Shown: positions 12,139-24,310, numbered from the stretch's first letter. The stretch is 64,000 nucleotides of DNA from Cepaea nemoralis (GCA_014155875.1 JACEFZ010011104.1:214501-278500); one strand, 5' to 3'. Made by a program: numbers and translations. The notes: generated by a model from the letters alone, not told the origin.

Positions 12139-12216
12139 TGGGGGGGGGGGGGGTGTGAATAATGTCTTGTATTATTCACAAATTTGTGTGATTATTGTCT
12201 CGTATTATTCACAAAT
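11556..12216. mobile_element. Unclassified element with terminal inverted repeats
   Basis: The left end has GTGAATAATACGAGACATTATTCACAAA (given here as GTGAATAATACGAGACATTA + TTCACAAA). The right end (about 12180-12216) has its reverse complement with few differences (GTCTCGTATTATTCACAAA). Each end is itself nearly palindromic. The roughly 600-bp interior has no transposase ORF. It contains a short tRNA-like or low-complexity section (about 11930-12060) and a (GT)n-T(n)-G(n) tract at 12095-12155. It is probably a non-autonomous DNA transposon or foldback element inserted in the RTE at 10750-11555. Confidence 0.6.
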
Positions 12217-12539
12217 ATTTGTGAATTCTCACTTCGTTTGCTCAAAACTGATGTTAAATCAAAATGTAAGAAATGTGGGCAATGATCTCACGGTGTCAGC
12301 TTCCAGGTCAGATTGGTGGTCGTGCAGTAAAACCCCATAAAGCCGAATGATTTTAAAAATACACCCAGGCTCTCCAGTCCTCTTCATATGACAAATTTTA
12401 CATATTTTGATTTCACACTGCACACGAGTTCAACGGGTTTGAAAGACAAGAGGATCGGCTTTATTGTACCTAGTTTATCCCATATGGTTCGAACTCATTC
12501 CACAGAGTGGCTTGCCTAAGGTGTCGCACACAACACAAA
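12217..12539. other. Unassigned stretch
   Basis: No coding or repeat family is recognised. The segment near 12440-12560 (GGTTCGAACTC..., AGGTGTCGCACA) has a scrap resembling the reversed body of SINE family 2. Confidence is low. Confidence 0.25.
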
Positions 12540-13500
12540 TCCCGTAACTCCTCCAACAACCTTCAACAGTCTTCAAGGCTGGTTAAATTTCTCCTGAGTT
12601 AATCGAGCCGTATGTGGTCTGGCATTGTCATGAAGAAGCAACACTCCTTTAGTCAGCAGTCCTGGGCGTTTTCTTCGAATTGCATCGTGAACCATCGATA
12701 GAACTTCACAGTATGAATCAGAATTCACATTGTCACCTTTCTGCTTAAAATTGGTTAAAAGCACTCCTTGACAATCCCAGAACACTGTCAGCATAACCTT
12801 CCCTGCTGATGGCGTAACCTTGAATGTTTGGACACAAGGCGAAGACGGATGTTTCCATTGCATTGAAGCAAGCTTTGATTCGGGTTGGTAGTGATGCCCC
12901 TTATAATTCGTCCCCTGTAACAATCCTGTTCAGCATGTCTTCTCTTCATCTTCGTATCGACAGAGATGATGCAAGGTCAGGCCAAATCGGTTCATTTTGT
13001 GTTCTTCATTCAATTGTCTGGGTACCCACCTTGAGCACACTTTCTTAAGTTTCAATTGATCATGCATTATGCTGTATGCTGAACCATGTGAGCACCCTAT
13101 TGCAGATGCCACAGAATCTATCGTTACTCGCCTGTCACCTCTAATCATCTCCTCCACCCGCTGCAGGGATGCCTCTGTTGCAATCTCATCAGGACGACCA
13201 GATCGGATTTCATAACAACTTTAGAGTGTCCTTGAGAAAAAATGTTTCTACCCAGCTATGCACCCCTTTACGGGCGAAAATTTGTCAGTAAAATCAGGAA
13301 TCATGTCCTTATGAATATCTTTTGCAGGCAGTCCTTTTGTCCACAAACAACTCACAACAGCACGTTGCTCTTTAGTTGTACACTCCGTAAGTACAGTCGC
13401 CATTTTGGTTATGCATGAAACACCCACCAAGTGCCACTGACGAATGAGAATATAAAGTTCGATGTTCCTGTCACCTAATGGCACAGTTAGAAAACATCAA
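12540..13500 (-). mobile_element. Mariner-like transposase relic
   Basis: Minus-strand frames give the N-terminal helix-turn-helix part (VVSCLWTKGLPAKDIHKDM; SVASAIGCSHGSAYSIMHDQ; VCSRWVPRQLNEEHKM), then LASMQWKHPSSP, VTPSAGKVMLTVFWDCQGVL and GVLLLHDNARPHTARLTQEK. HDN supplies the second catalytic Asp of mariner DDD transposases. The region of the first Asp (normally GDETW) is garbled, and the third-Asp region is absent because the copy ends at 12540. It has several stops and is inactive. It is intronic between gene B exons at 10307 and 13696. Confidence 0.85.
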
Positions 13501-13555
13501 CTACATTTACCTGTCATCCAACAGAACTGCGTTACTTACTTATTGACATGCCCTC

Positions 13556-13577
13556 TCGTGTGTGTGTGTGTGTTGTG

Positions 13578-13613
<36 letters not shown>
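13556..13613. repeat. (GT)n microsatellite
   Basis: A GT dinucleotide tract with one TTG interruption lies about 80 bp downstream of the gene B exon at 13696-13840 in gene orientation. Confidence 0.95.
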
Positions 13614-13618
<5 letters not shown>

Positions 13619-13695
13619 AATAAATAACTTATAATTACGTATGTAACAACAGCACTTCAATAAACTATGTTAAGAACGCTAACTATAAAACTTAC

Positions 13696-13840
13696 GCGTT
13701 CGAAGACAGTTTGGAGAGTCCCGTTCCTTTTATAGAAACAAAAGAATATACCACATGTGTGCATGGAGGGTCATATGATGCAACAGGTCTATACTCGCCG
13801 AAAGGATAGTATCTGTGATAGCACACGATGCGCACCCCAT
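13696..13840 (-). CDS. GH18 chitinase-like gene B, N-terminal barrel exon
   Basis: The minus strand reads GVRIVCYHRYYPFGEYRPVA, then SYDPPCTHVVYSFVSIKG, then TGLSKLSSN. This is the start of the GH18 domain: first beta strand '(k)lVCYf.nWa.yRp', then 'd..lCTHiiYaFa'. The two Cys found in chitinase N-termini (VCY, PCTH) are present. The exon is 145 nt: acceptor CTATTCCAG|AT, donor AACGC|GTAAGT. It starts with two bases and ends with two bases of split codons. The following exon at 10061-10307 begins with the single base needed. A preceding exon, presumably with the signal peptide, must end with one overhanging base; I did not find it between 13.9 and 48.4 kb. Confidence 0.85.
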
Positions 13841-14182
13841 CTGGAATAGCGATGCATACGTAATTTAGGGAAAAGCTCACATCCTCATATGCTTCAATAA
13901 ATAACTCTGCAGTATAGTTAATGCAGCGGTGTTAATGTTTTGGTAATATATTGTCATTGTGAATTTACCTCAGAAAGCATCTTTGTTAGATTTATAAGTA
14001 CTTATGGCTCACTCTTTACCCGGACTCAGTCAGTTGCAATGAAATAGCCATGGTTGTTCTTGTTGGGGATGCTGGCAACAGCTGCATGATCTTCCGCGCT
14101 CTGGACGTTCTGCCACGGCTACCAGCCCAGACATGCTGAACCGTGCTGATGTCATTATTTGTAATGATTAGCTCATTGCAAG
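13841..14182. other. Intronic or intergenic stretch upstream of gene B exon
   Basis: I see no repeat family or convincing coding exon. A short minus frame near 14040-14090 starts with Met but lacks a hydrophobic signal core and a donor of the right phase, so it was not called as exon 1. Confidence 0.3.
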
Positions 14183-14462
14183 TTAACAATTACGAGAGGA
14201 AGTCAATAAGCACAAATGACTGTAGAATAATAAATAAATATGATAACAACTTGAAGCCAGTTTATTTTTATACATACATTGTCCCTTTATTTCTTAACAT
14301 AATTTCCACCAACATTGATGTACTTATCCCATCGTTCTATCTGTCCTCCCAAACCGGTAGCATAGAACTGCGTGCTCTGTTGTCTAAACCACGTTTTCAC
14401 TTCACATTCAACTTCGGCGTCACTCGCGAAATGTCTCCCGCCTAGGTAGGTTTTCAGTGTTT
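14183..14462 (-). mobile_element. Mariner 3'-end fragment
   Basis: The minus-strand frame includes RHFASDAEVECEVKTWFRQQ and RWDKYINVGGNYVKK, the C-terminus of the same mariner transposase family as 27167-28135. The terminal repeat at about 14183-14215 (TTACGAGAGGAAGTCAATAAG) matches the end at 27167 (ATACGAGAGGGAGTCAATAAG). Its order relative to 12540-13500 shows that it is a separate copy or a rearranged piece. Confidence 0.8.
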
Positions 14463-14830
14463 CAATCAATCAATCATGTGCCATGCCTGAAAGCGCGGAC
14501 GGGCATGATTCACCATTTCACTCGATCACCAGAGTCGTGGATCAGCTCCTGTCTCGACCATGCCATGTGGCCTAGCCATCCAGGTATTTACTTCTCGTTT
14601 TTCCTAATGGTCTGTCCCCTTCAATATTACAAGTTGTCACCAAGTTCTCCAATCCATTTCTTCTCATAACATGTCCAAACAATTTTGACTGTCGACGTCT
14701 AATTTCTCTAATCAATTTACGATTTTCATTTGTTTCCTGTAGTACTTGGTCATTGGTTTTTCTATCTGTCTATGGTATTCTTTGCATTTTCCTCAGAAAT
14801 CACATTTCTGCAGCCAGCAGATATACAAAA
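14463..14830 (-). mobile_element. RTE family 1 3'-end fragment
   Basis: Read minus it encodes degraded M-W-F-L-R-K-M-Q-R style text, then RRQS, GHVMRRNGLENLVTT and a tail AFRHGT, ending in (ATTG)n (CAATCAATCAAT on the plus strand at 14464-14474). The same 3' end occurs at 20915-21180, 30849, 34299-35093, 38489-38758, 43000-43300 and 52400-52645. Short microsatellite tails are typical of RTE LINEs. Confidence 0.8.
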
Positions 14831-14904
14831 GAACAAGCTCTTTCAGTGTTTATGCTGACAAATGTTTTGTCCCGTAAAACGTTGCATAGCTGGGTAGAAA
14901 AAGT

Positions 14905-15165
14905 TACGAGGGAGAATCAATAAAGTAAGTCACACAGTTCTGTGGGATGGCATGTAAATGAGAACAGGGCACGCTTTTCTATGCAGCGGGTTTGGGAGGA
15001 CTGATAAAACGATGGGATAAGTGCATCAATGTTGGTGGAAATTATGTTGGGAAATAAAGGGACAAAGTATAAAAATAAACTGGTTTCAAATTGTTATCAT
15101 ATTTATTTATTTTTCTACAGCCATTTGTAGCTAACTCATTAACTTACTCTCGTAACTCTGGCTAA
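14905..15165 (+). mobile_element. Internally deleted mariner (MITE-like)
   Basis: It begins with the terminal repeat TTACGAGGGAGAATCAATAA. It then holds only the transposase C-terminus (GGLIKRWDKCINVGGNYVGK, stop) and the 3' flank (CAAATTGTTATC...GCCATTTGTAG), ending near TTACTCTCGTAAC. At about 260 bp it cannot encode transposase. Confidence 0.65.
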
Positions 15166-15489
15166 TTTTACGGCTTGTATTTGTCTTTCAGCATCTATCT
15201 TTGGTGGTCAAAGAAGAAAGTGATAATCGCATAATTAAAATCTAAACAGAGGAGTGCCAGAATGTCATTGTGTATGTTTCCAATCATCCGTAACCGGATA
15301 ACTTCAGTTGAACATTACGGCTTGTTTGTAATTGTTGCCGGCTCTGTGTCGACTGAGTTACGAATGTAATTTTTAATCCCACAGATCGCGTTCGAAAGAC
15401 AGCTGGTGGATATTTGGCAGCAGATCATTTTGCGTTGTTGTTCATACGATGGTATGGGTATTGGTCGTTCAAAAAGCATTCGCAAACTG

Positions 15490-15645
15490 TTTTTTTTTTT
15501 TTTTTTTTGCATATCCTTTACAGGACATCGCTGTCAACATCAGCTCAGTAGTTTGCCAGTGCTTTCTGAGCGACCGGCTTCATACTCTCATAAGTCACTG
15601 GCGCGAAGTCGCAAACTACTGAATGTAAAATCATAAACTGCTAAA
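15490..15645 (-). repeat. SINE family 1 (copy b, 5'-truncated)
   Basis: A poly-T at 15490-15508 (poly-A tail on the minus strand) is followed by the reversed SINE body (GGACATCGCTGTCAACATCA, GTAGTTTGCCAGTGCTTTCT, GCGACCGGCTTCATACTCTC). The tRNA-like head is missing. Confidence 0.75.
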
Positions 15646-16817
<1,172 letters not shown>

Positions 16818-17139
16818 TTATTCATTCAGTAGCATGTCGTTTGCAGATCTTCGCTCCCAGGAAAACTTATCATAAGCAAGATGCCCTGCATCCGATACAC
16901 CCATCTGGAGATCATCTGCCACAACATGCAACCATCTTGTCTTTAGCATTTCTCTTCCTCTCTTACCAAGCATATATTCCTCCATTATTGTTCTCTGTAC
17001 ACTTTCTCTGTCTCTAAGTGACCAAACTATTTAATTGTCCTTTGTTTAGTAAGTGTTCATGTCTCACAGGTGTATGGTGCAATGGGAAAGATGCATGCTC
17101 CTCTTAAGAATCTATTTTTTGTAGGTCTATCTGTTCCAA

Positions 17140-17357
17140 ACCGTTCTCCGTGGCCGAGAGAATTTACGGACGCGATTCGTAATACCACGGTATACCAGGG
17201 TTCGAAACAGAGCGATGCTAGCTTTTTATAAAAAAAGGTATAGGTACCGATAGTTCAGAATGCAATGGCAAACTACTGAACGTAAAACTATCCCAGGAAT
17301 CAAGAACAGCCAAAATGCAGGGGTTGACTGCTACGTCCTGTGAGGGACATGTAACTA
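17140..17357 (+). repeat. SINE family 1 (copy c)
   Basis: It has the head CTCCGTGGCCGAGAG, the box B-like GGTTCGAAAC and the body GGCAAACTACTGAACGTAA. It is flanked by ATCTGTTCCAA (17129-17139) and ATCTGTTCAA (17358-17367), a target-site duplication with one base difference. Confidence 0.75.
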
Positions 17358-18588
17358 ATCTGTTCAAGTGGATAATGTATTCAGTTGTTTTAGGTTTTGA
17401 AGAGCAATAGATATTCGTATTCTGATTTCTTTCATTGTGTCACCATTGTTGGCAAATAATGACCCAAGATATTCAAAAATGTCCACCACCTCCAATTTTT
17501 CCTCATTAAAATATATTTTAATCTCCATATTAGTTGTATCTGTATACATTACCTTCGTTATTGCTATGTTAAGATATATGTTGCGATTTTCACTATGCTT
17601 TTGGGTTGAGGTTATATGTTGCTCTATACCATTCTGTGATGTGGATAGTACGTAATACTGATCATCAGCACATCGAATCTCAGGTAATTAATGACCACCG
17701 ATATTTAGGGCATCATATTGCTCCATGATTATATAATCTCTGACATTCTCATTATATTATCGGCCTACAGCACACAATATATTCGGTCTCCTTGCTTGAT
17801 GTCAAACCAAATTGATGTCTCGCAATCTATTCTAATCGCTGCTTGTTGGTCTACATAAAGCATTTTTATGAGCTGGACTACGTGTAATCTAAAGCCCATT
17901 TTTCTCATGATTTTCCAAAGTGTATGATGTTGTAGACAGTAAAATGTCTTGGAATAATCTACAAAACATGAGAATAGGTTTAAATTAAATTATCTACGTT
18001 TCTATATTATTACACGCATGTTGAATATGTGATATTTTGTTCCTCTCCCTTGTCTAAATCCAACTTGAACCACATTAAACTCTTCTTCTTCCATCTTCCT
18101 ACGAATTCTTCCCATTATGATTTTTAGTAGAATGTTACATGCGTAACTGATCAGGGCAACAGTTCTATAGTTGGTGCATAACTTTCAAGCTGCCTTTCTT
18201 TTGGTATTCGAATGAAGATAGTTAACTTCCAATCTTTTGGCCACATACCAGATTTCCATATCTTTTTACATAATGCGTGATATATTTGTATGATTTCTTC
18301 TCCTTCCGCTTTAATTAGTTCAGTTGGTATCTCATCACATCCTGTTGATTTACCATTCCTTAGGTTCTGTATTTCCCATACAATTTCATCTAATGAATGT
18401 GCAGGTTCTGTCTCTGCTCTCTTTTCTGCATGTATATATTTCATATCCTCACAGTCATTCATATAATACATTCTACTGCAGTATTCCTTCCATCTTTCTA
18501 GATTTTGTCTAGATTCTGTTAGGGTATTTCCCAAATTGTCACATGTAACATTTAATTGAGGTTGAATATTTCTTGTCAATAACTTCAT

Positions 18589-18833
18589 TTTTTTTCCTGC
18601 GTTTCAATCCTTTTTCAGGATATTGCTGTCAGCATCAGCATCTTTTAGCTGTATGTTGATTCCTAGGCTAGATTACGCTCATCAGCACGCCACGACTTTC
18701 TGAGAGACCGGCTCCATACTCTCGTAACTCACTGGCGTGACTCGAACCACTTCTAATTCTCGTGCGCTCACGTCAACCACGAGAGTATTCAGGTTTACGG
18801 AGAAAGCTTTAACTCCCCAGCCATTGAGTCGGC
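18589..18833 (-). repeat. SINE family 1 (copy d) with perfect 12-bp target duplication
   Basis: A full-length reversed SINE has its poly-T at the left edge and its tRNA-like head at the right (GGGGAGTTAAAGCTTTCTCC read minus). The 12-mer CAATAACTTCAT occurs at 18577-18588 and again at 18834-18845. The interrupted LINE peptide has M-K-L-L on both sides, as expected from the duplication. Confidence 0.9.
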
Positions 18834-19060
18834 CAATAACTTCATATCGTTGAAAATTTCGTAAAATCTTATCTTTTGATCATACTGTTCTTTTCTAGTA
18901 CACCAATCTTGCTTATATTGGTTTCTGTCCTTTCTTGTGTTCTTTCCTATTCCTCGTGTTAAAGATTTATACTTCATCCTGCTGTTATCGGTTTCTCCTA
19001 CTTCCTGTTTCAGTTCCCTTCGTTGTTTTGTTAATGCAAACGTGTTTGATGTAATCCATG

Positions 19061-19062
<2 letters not shown>

Positions 19063-19155
<93 letters not shown>
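19063..19155. repeat. (TA)n microsatellite
   Basis: A TA tract with one phase break (ATTATA) near 19113. Confidence 0.95.
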
Positions 19156-19158
<3 letters not shown>

Positions 19159-19254
19159 ATTATTGTACAGCTCTGTAATTCGTTCGATCAACAATAATAA
19201 CTGGTGATGCTACTGCCCCTTGTAATTTATATATGTATTTATACTGTGTGAAAG

Positions 19255-20060
19255 ATATATCACCCCAACATTGGGGGACGATACATCAATAACAATAGAT
19301 ATGCAGATGATACACTCTTGTTTGCAGACAATCAACAGGACCTGCAAAGTTTAGTAGATGCGGTTGTTGCACACAATGAACAGCTAGGGTTAGAACTGAA
19401 TATTAAGACGACACAGATTATGGTCGGCATTGGGAAGAAGAAAATACCATAATGTGATATACGAGTAAATGGGCATATTCTTAAGCAAGTGAATCCATAC
19501 AGTTATATCGGCACAGTCGTAACATCTGATGGGAGATGCCTTGAAGAGATTAGAACAAGAATTGAAATTGCGAAGATGAAACACATACTGACCAATAAAA
19601 AGATTTCAATTGAAACGAGAAAAAGAGTTTTGAAGTGCTACATAGAACGTATACTTGTTTATGGATGTGAAGCGTGGGCAATAAGCAAACAAGTTGAAAA
19701 ACAGCTGGTGGCTGTGGAAGTGTGGTTTCTGAGGAAAATGCAAAGAATACCATGGACAGACAGAAAAACCAATGAACAAGTCCTCTAAGAAACAAATGCA
19801 GATCGTAAACTGATTAGAGTCATTAAACGTAGACAGTCAAATTTTTAGGCATATTATTAGAAGAAATGAATTGGAGAACTTGGTGACGACTGGCAAGATC
19901 GAAGGGAAGAGACCATGGGAAAGACCGAGAAGTAAATACCTGGATGGCTTGACCACGTCACATGGTTGAGACAGGAACACTGAGCTTATCCATTGACTCT
20001 AGTGATCGAGTAAGAAGGCAGAACATGACCCCCCACGCTTATCCGCATGGCACTTGATGG
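19255..20060 (+). mobile_element. RTE family 1, RT C-terminus to 3' end
   Basis: It covers the RT catalytic area (AGATATGCAGATGATACACT, encoding R-Y-A-D-D-T), then an open frame at 19489-19788 with YIGTVVTSDGRCLEEIRTRI and RKRVLKCYIERILVYGCEAW. The tail is ATGCAAAGAATACCATGGAC. It is 5'-truncated and has frameshifts. Confidence 0.8.
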
Positions 20061-20116
20061 ATGGATGGACAGACATATAATGGTTCTTTCGAACACCTGT
20101 GGCATGAGACAACCAG

Positions 20117-20118
<2 letters not shown>

Positions 20119-20154
<36 letters not shown>

Positions 20155-20161
20155 AGAGAGA

Positions 20162-20220
<59 letters not shown>
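20119..20220. repeat. (GA)n microsatellite
   Basis: A GA tract with GGA and GTGA interruptions. Confidence 0.95.
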
Positions 20221-20224
<4 letters not shown>

Positions 20225-20914
20225 CAAATAGGGGTGAAGCGATTCAATCTCATTTTTATATATTTCACCTTGGCAGTTGGTCTAATTCTGTGTTATTGTA
20301 AATCAACCAAACAGTTTACAGTTTGTGGAGATCATATATGTTATATCACATTTTATTTCAATACATAACATACATAAGAAAACGATCACTTACGTGTGTA
20401 TGCCATGCAAGTGATAACAATGACTGCCCATAGATTCATTCTGACTTGTACTGTGCAGAGAATACACATGTATTTGTAAATGTCAGTCACATGTCAAGTT
20501 TGGTAAATGAAATGGAATAGAAGAAGTGTCTCGTATTGTACGTATTTGTGTGCATTATATTTTATTATTTATTTTATATATTTATTGATTGCTTCTGATT
20601 TTGGATTTTCACCTGTATTTCGGGATACGATCGATCTCCTTGTAAGGTATGTGCAACGTGTTTGTGTTTAGTACGTTTCTTCTCGGAGGAGCTAAATATA
20701 CCTATTTGTTTTCAATTCATATTGGTAAATGATGCATTGTGAAGTTTTCGGTTTTGTGAAAATAGCCAATCTCGTGACATTATTGTAAATATTGTTTTAA
20801 AAATTAAATGACATCGTTACCTCTCAACGTTTAATGGAGTAGTCACATTTCGTTTATGAAACATACTTACTACATAGAAGTATTGAACACAATGTCATTT
20901 ATTTAGGACGCCAG
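20225..20914. other. Unassigned AT-rich stretch
   Basis: I see nothing coding, and no repeat family that recurs in the window. Confidence 0.4.
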
Positions 20915-21180
20915 ATCCATAATCGTTAACTGATTAGAGAAATCAGATGTAGAGAGTCACAATTCGTTGGTCATATTATGAGAATAAATACATTGGGGCA
21001 CTTGGTGACAACTGACTTGATCGAGGGGAAGAGAACAAGGGTATGGCAGAGAAGTAAGTACCTGGATGGCTTGGCTACGTGGCATGGTCGGGACAGGAAC
21101 ACTGTTGGATCCACAATTCTGATGATCAAGTAAGTTGGCGAAACATGACCGCCCACGGTTATCGGTATGGCATAAGATGG
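20915..21180 (+). mobile_element. RTE family 1 3'-end fragment
   Basis: It contains L-V-T-T...I-E-G-K-R, then KYLDGLATWHGRDRN, then degraded tail AFRHGT-like sequence (ATCGGTATGGCATAAGATGG). It is strongly 5'-truncated. Confidence 0.7.
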
Positions 21181-21339
21181 CTCTATGTTTTCTCTAACCC
21201 AGTTTACATTTTAAACTGAACGAGGTCTGCACGAGTCAGGGGCGATCGTCATAACCCTTTAGAAACGGCGCAACATGATCAGCTGTTTTGTCTCCCTTGT
21301 GTCCGCTCGCTTTGAATTCGATAAACTGCATACATTTTT

Positions 21340-21627
21340 GGGAGACTTTATTCCCAAACGGAGACGAGGAACATGTATTCCTAACATGCATTCCCTAACC
21401 CTAACCCTAACCTTAACCCAGACCCTAACCCAAACCCTAACCCTAAACCTAACCCCATCCATAACCCCAATCATACACAATAGCACTTGCTTGTATTCTT
21501 TATCTTCTATTATATGTGTGAATATACTTAATACATTATACTGGCCCCCCAATGATATGCCAGTGTGTACTGCTCTCTAATATAGAAGATATAGACGTCA
21601 CGTGACTAGAACCGTTTGGGAATAAAC
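21340..21627. repeat. Inverted-repeat-bounded segment enclosing telomere-like DNA
   Basis: CTTTATTCCCAAACGG (about 21347-21362) and its reverse complement CCGTTTGGGAATAAA (about 21612-21626) bound the segment. The interior holds the CCCTAA tract and an AT-rich section. No ORF has a recognisable motif. Confidence 0.55.
21393..21456. repeat. Interstitial telomeric repeat (CCCTAA)n
   Basis: About ten CCCTAA-type units with point variants (CCTTAA, CCCAGA, CCCAAA, CCTAAA). The complement is the TTAGGG telomere unit found in most metazoans. Confidence 0.9.
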
Positions 21628-21659
21628 ACTTCGTACATTTTTCGTTTACTTGTGAGTGG

Positions 21660-21860
21660 AATGGACTGATTTGGCGTGAGGGTCAGCTTTCCCTTTTTCC
21701 AGCGGCCCTTGGTATCAGTCTCCAATTGTATTAGGTACTTGTAATTTACGTCCCCAAGTCAAGTATGAGAAGTCAACATTTAAGCCTAATTCGCTCTCTT
21801 GTGTAATGAACCCACTACACCGCAATCAGCTTGCCATATTAATGATGACTGGCAGGAGCC
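21660..21860. repeat. Dispersed repeat shared with 40070-40290
   Basis: Shared words in the same order include GGTACTTGTAATTTACG, CCCCAAGTCAAG / CCCCAGTCAAG, GTCAACATTT and CTTATCTCGGC-like endings. It may be a SINE or non-autonomous DNA element of unknown class. Confidence 0.5.
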
Positions 21861-22149
21861 AAGTGAATTCATGTCAAATTTTGATCGTGCAGTATCCGTT
21901 GAGTGAGATTCCAAGAGTAGACTGAACAAACGAGTTAACACTCTTTAAAACAGTCATTAGATTGGAGCCTTGACGAGAACAGCACGGATATAAAGTTGAG
22001 CTGGTGGTGGCAAGCAACATTACCTCCAGGGCGAATGTTGAGTGATATAACATGTTAGACTAATATATTTGCAGGTGAATATAGATTGGATGAGCTGATA
22101 ACATAATTGTGAATTGCATTCCTGGTTTGATTGGGGATTATAGCATGTT

Positions 22150-22345
22150 CGGTATTTTGTGAAATGCTTTCACACATCAGTGTGTTGTTAGTGGTTTCAG
22201 AGTCACTGGTTTCAGACAGGTATTTTTTGAAATGCTTTCACACATCAGTGTGTTGCTAGTGGTTTCAGAGTCACTGGTTTCAGAGAGGTATTTTGTGAAA
22301 TGCTTTCACAAATCAGTGTGCTGTTAGTGGTTTCAGAGTCCGGAA
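22150..22345. repeat. 68-bp tandem repeat, about 2.8 units
   Basis: The unit starts GTATTTTGTGAAATGCTTTC and contains ACATCAGTGTGTTG and GTGGTTTCAGAGTCACTGG. There are three successive units with minor changes, the last incomplete. Confidence 0.85.
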
Positions 22346-22889
22346 GGATAAATCAAAGACTTGCATGTAACAAATTACTACAATCATAATGCCATTAAAA
22401 CACAGCCTTTCACAGAAGTTCAATAATGACTTGCAAGGAATACCCAGAACAACATCGAAAAAATAAACATGGAAAGCACCATGTGGGATCGGATCATTGA
22501 ATCGTAAGACGTTAGACAGCTGGTCAGCAAAGTAAATAATAAAAGCCCGATCTCGGATACGATCCAAAGAGTGAACCATATTTGTTCCGACTAAGCATAT
22601 GCAGAGGTCTGAGCTGACACCCTTAGCAAATTTACATCGTTTAGATGTTAATTTCATCGTAATTTACTCAGTTCTACCATACGTTTGCTTTATGTTTACT
22701 TCGAGCAATTCTTACCGTTCATTGTTAAACCAAAATTAGAAAACTGTGCACGACTACATGCGTTCGCACCCAGCTTTGAATTGACGTAGACTGTTTATGA
22801 GTACCTTTTGGCGAGGTATTGTAAAGTACTCAAATGTTCGGATTAGTAGATTTTACGCACATTATGATTACAGTTAAATCTCCCGGTAT
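22346..22889. other. Unassigned stretch
   Basis: A 114-codon minus frame (22313-22657) has no motif that I recognise. Nothing else is supported. Confidence 0.3.
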
Positions 22890-23094
22890 CATCATCCAGT
22901 GCCTTGCTGGCTGGCGTGGTCAATCATGCTTCTCCACAAATTACGAACTCCGACATCATAGATTAATTCGTGTGTTGACTCCTTTCCATGCCATGACACA
23001 AGACTGTCAAGAATAGTCGCATGCTTTCTTCCTCTATGTCTCTTTCCACAAATCTTTCCGGTTGTCACAACATGTTCCAGTTTTTGTCTTTTCA
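22890..23094 (-). mobile_element. LINE 3'-tail fragment
   Basis: The minus frame gives QKLEHVVTTGKICGKRHRGR and SLVSWHGKESTHELIYDVG. These are a diverged version of the RTE family 1 tail (LVTTGKIEG...RGRPR...LATWHGRDRNTELIHD). Confidence 0.65.
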
Positions 23095-24310
23095 TGCTGA
23101 GTTGAGTTGAACAAAGAGCCGACACCAGTGTACTCATTACATTCCCATAAGTGCTCCGCCCTCTCGTTCAACAGCCAGCGAAGAGTCTCCTTATTAATCG
23201 TTCCCACCGCTATCTGATTGAAAGTTCTCCTGGTCTTCCCTCACAGTTTTAAGATTCTACCAAAACTCCTGTAATCCCCCGCAATCTCTTCCTTTCCACA
23301 TACGGGTTCTCACTCTGTTCCTCAACCTTCTCCACCTGGTCCCACAGGTGCACGACCACCTTTTTCTAATCCATAGGTAATCTACCACCAAGAGGTGCAT
23401 TCCTGTCAGCATACCAGCCTGTTCATTGCCCCACACAACCGCATGGCCAGGGGGAAAAATCCATACAATTTTAGCAATATGTGACCTCTGAAGCAAGGTG
23501 AGCTCATTCCACACGAAACATTTCTTTCTTCACCTTACTAAGCATACTCCTTGAGTCCGTGATGAAGACAATGCGTGTTGCAGTGGTCTCCTCTAATCAA
23601 CGGAATACCGTTGTTACTGCTTACATCTCCATTCTCATGCTAGAGGTCGTAGCCTCATATGTCACATTGTCCTGTTTCGTTCATTAGCCTTCACAATGAA
23701 ACCACAACCACTTAGTATGTATCTCACAACTGACCCATCAGTGTAGATCACTATATCACCTTGATGTTTATTACTCTGGATCAGTTTTTGCACCTCAGAC
23801 TGTGTGCCACCCGCTGCCTATTCCCTGGAAACCCATTCGATATAAACATGGGATATTTGCCTTCACAATCCGGTTATTCAGGGAGTAACACACAACCGAT
23901 GACTTGTCTGGGTGTATAACGGCTCCAACATCCCCGCACCACTCTGCCACCCTGTTAACCGCCACTTGTCAATCTGCAGCCAAACTTTCCCTATCTCTGC
24001 CCTATCTGTACGCCAGAACATCATATATAAATGTCACGATCTTACCAACACCTGGTGTCTCAATATCTGCGACTTTGCTGTGTAGATATTAAAGAGCACA
24101 AGGGGAATGGCAGATCCCTGTGGCAACCCAGATGTAATCGTACAGCGATCAGAAGTCCAGGAACCCATGCGTAGTGCAACCTTACGCTCATAAAGGACTG
24201 CCGAAACCCATCTGGAAAGACAAGGACAGACCTCCACGTCCAACAGATCATACATAAACATATTATACTCATCTTCAAGATCAAGAGCTACCGCCACTGT
24301 CTCTTGTTTA
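23095..24310 (-). mobile_element. I-like LINE relic, second copy
   Basis: It is the same family as 2850-4640. Minus frames contain AVALDLEDEYN, LYERKVALRMGSWTSDRCTI, TSGLPQGSAIPLVLFNIYTA (RT block, about 24130), and degraded RNase H text. The 3' end again shows a short GAGTTGAGTTGA tract (23099-23110, plus strand), as at 2850-2880. Frames are broken. Confidence 0.75.

Larger units (their letters stand above)
16820..19030 (-). mobile_element. LINE relic (RTE-like RT) carrying two SINE insertions
   Basis: Minus-strand order: linker (KNTRKDRNQYKQDWCTRKEQ, about 18900); NLERWKEYCSRMYYMNDCED (about 18480); WEIQNLRNGKSTGCDEIPTE (about 18350); WPKDWKLTIFIRIPKE (about 18220), the RT N-terminal block; broken RT core; VVDIFEYLGSLFANNGDT (about 17450); and a tail with RTIMEEYMLGKRGRGMLKTR (about 16940). 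SINE copies at 17140-17357 and 18589-18833 interrupt it with target duplications, so the LINE is older than both. Stops and frameshifts make it inactive. Confidence 0.75.

Noticed and set aside
14035..14100. Possible signal-peptide exon 1 of gene B on the minus strand (Met-Gln-Leu-Leu-Pro...)
   Set aside because: No hydrophobic core, and the possible donor leaves two bases where one is needed.
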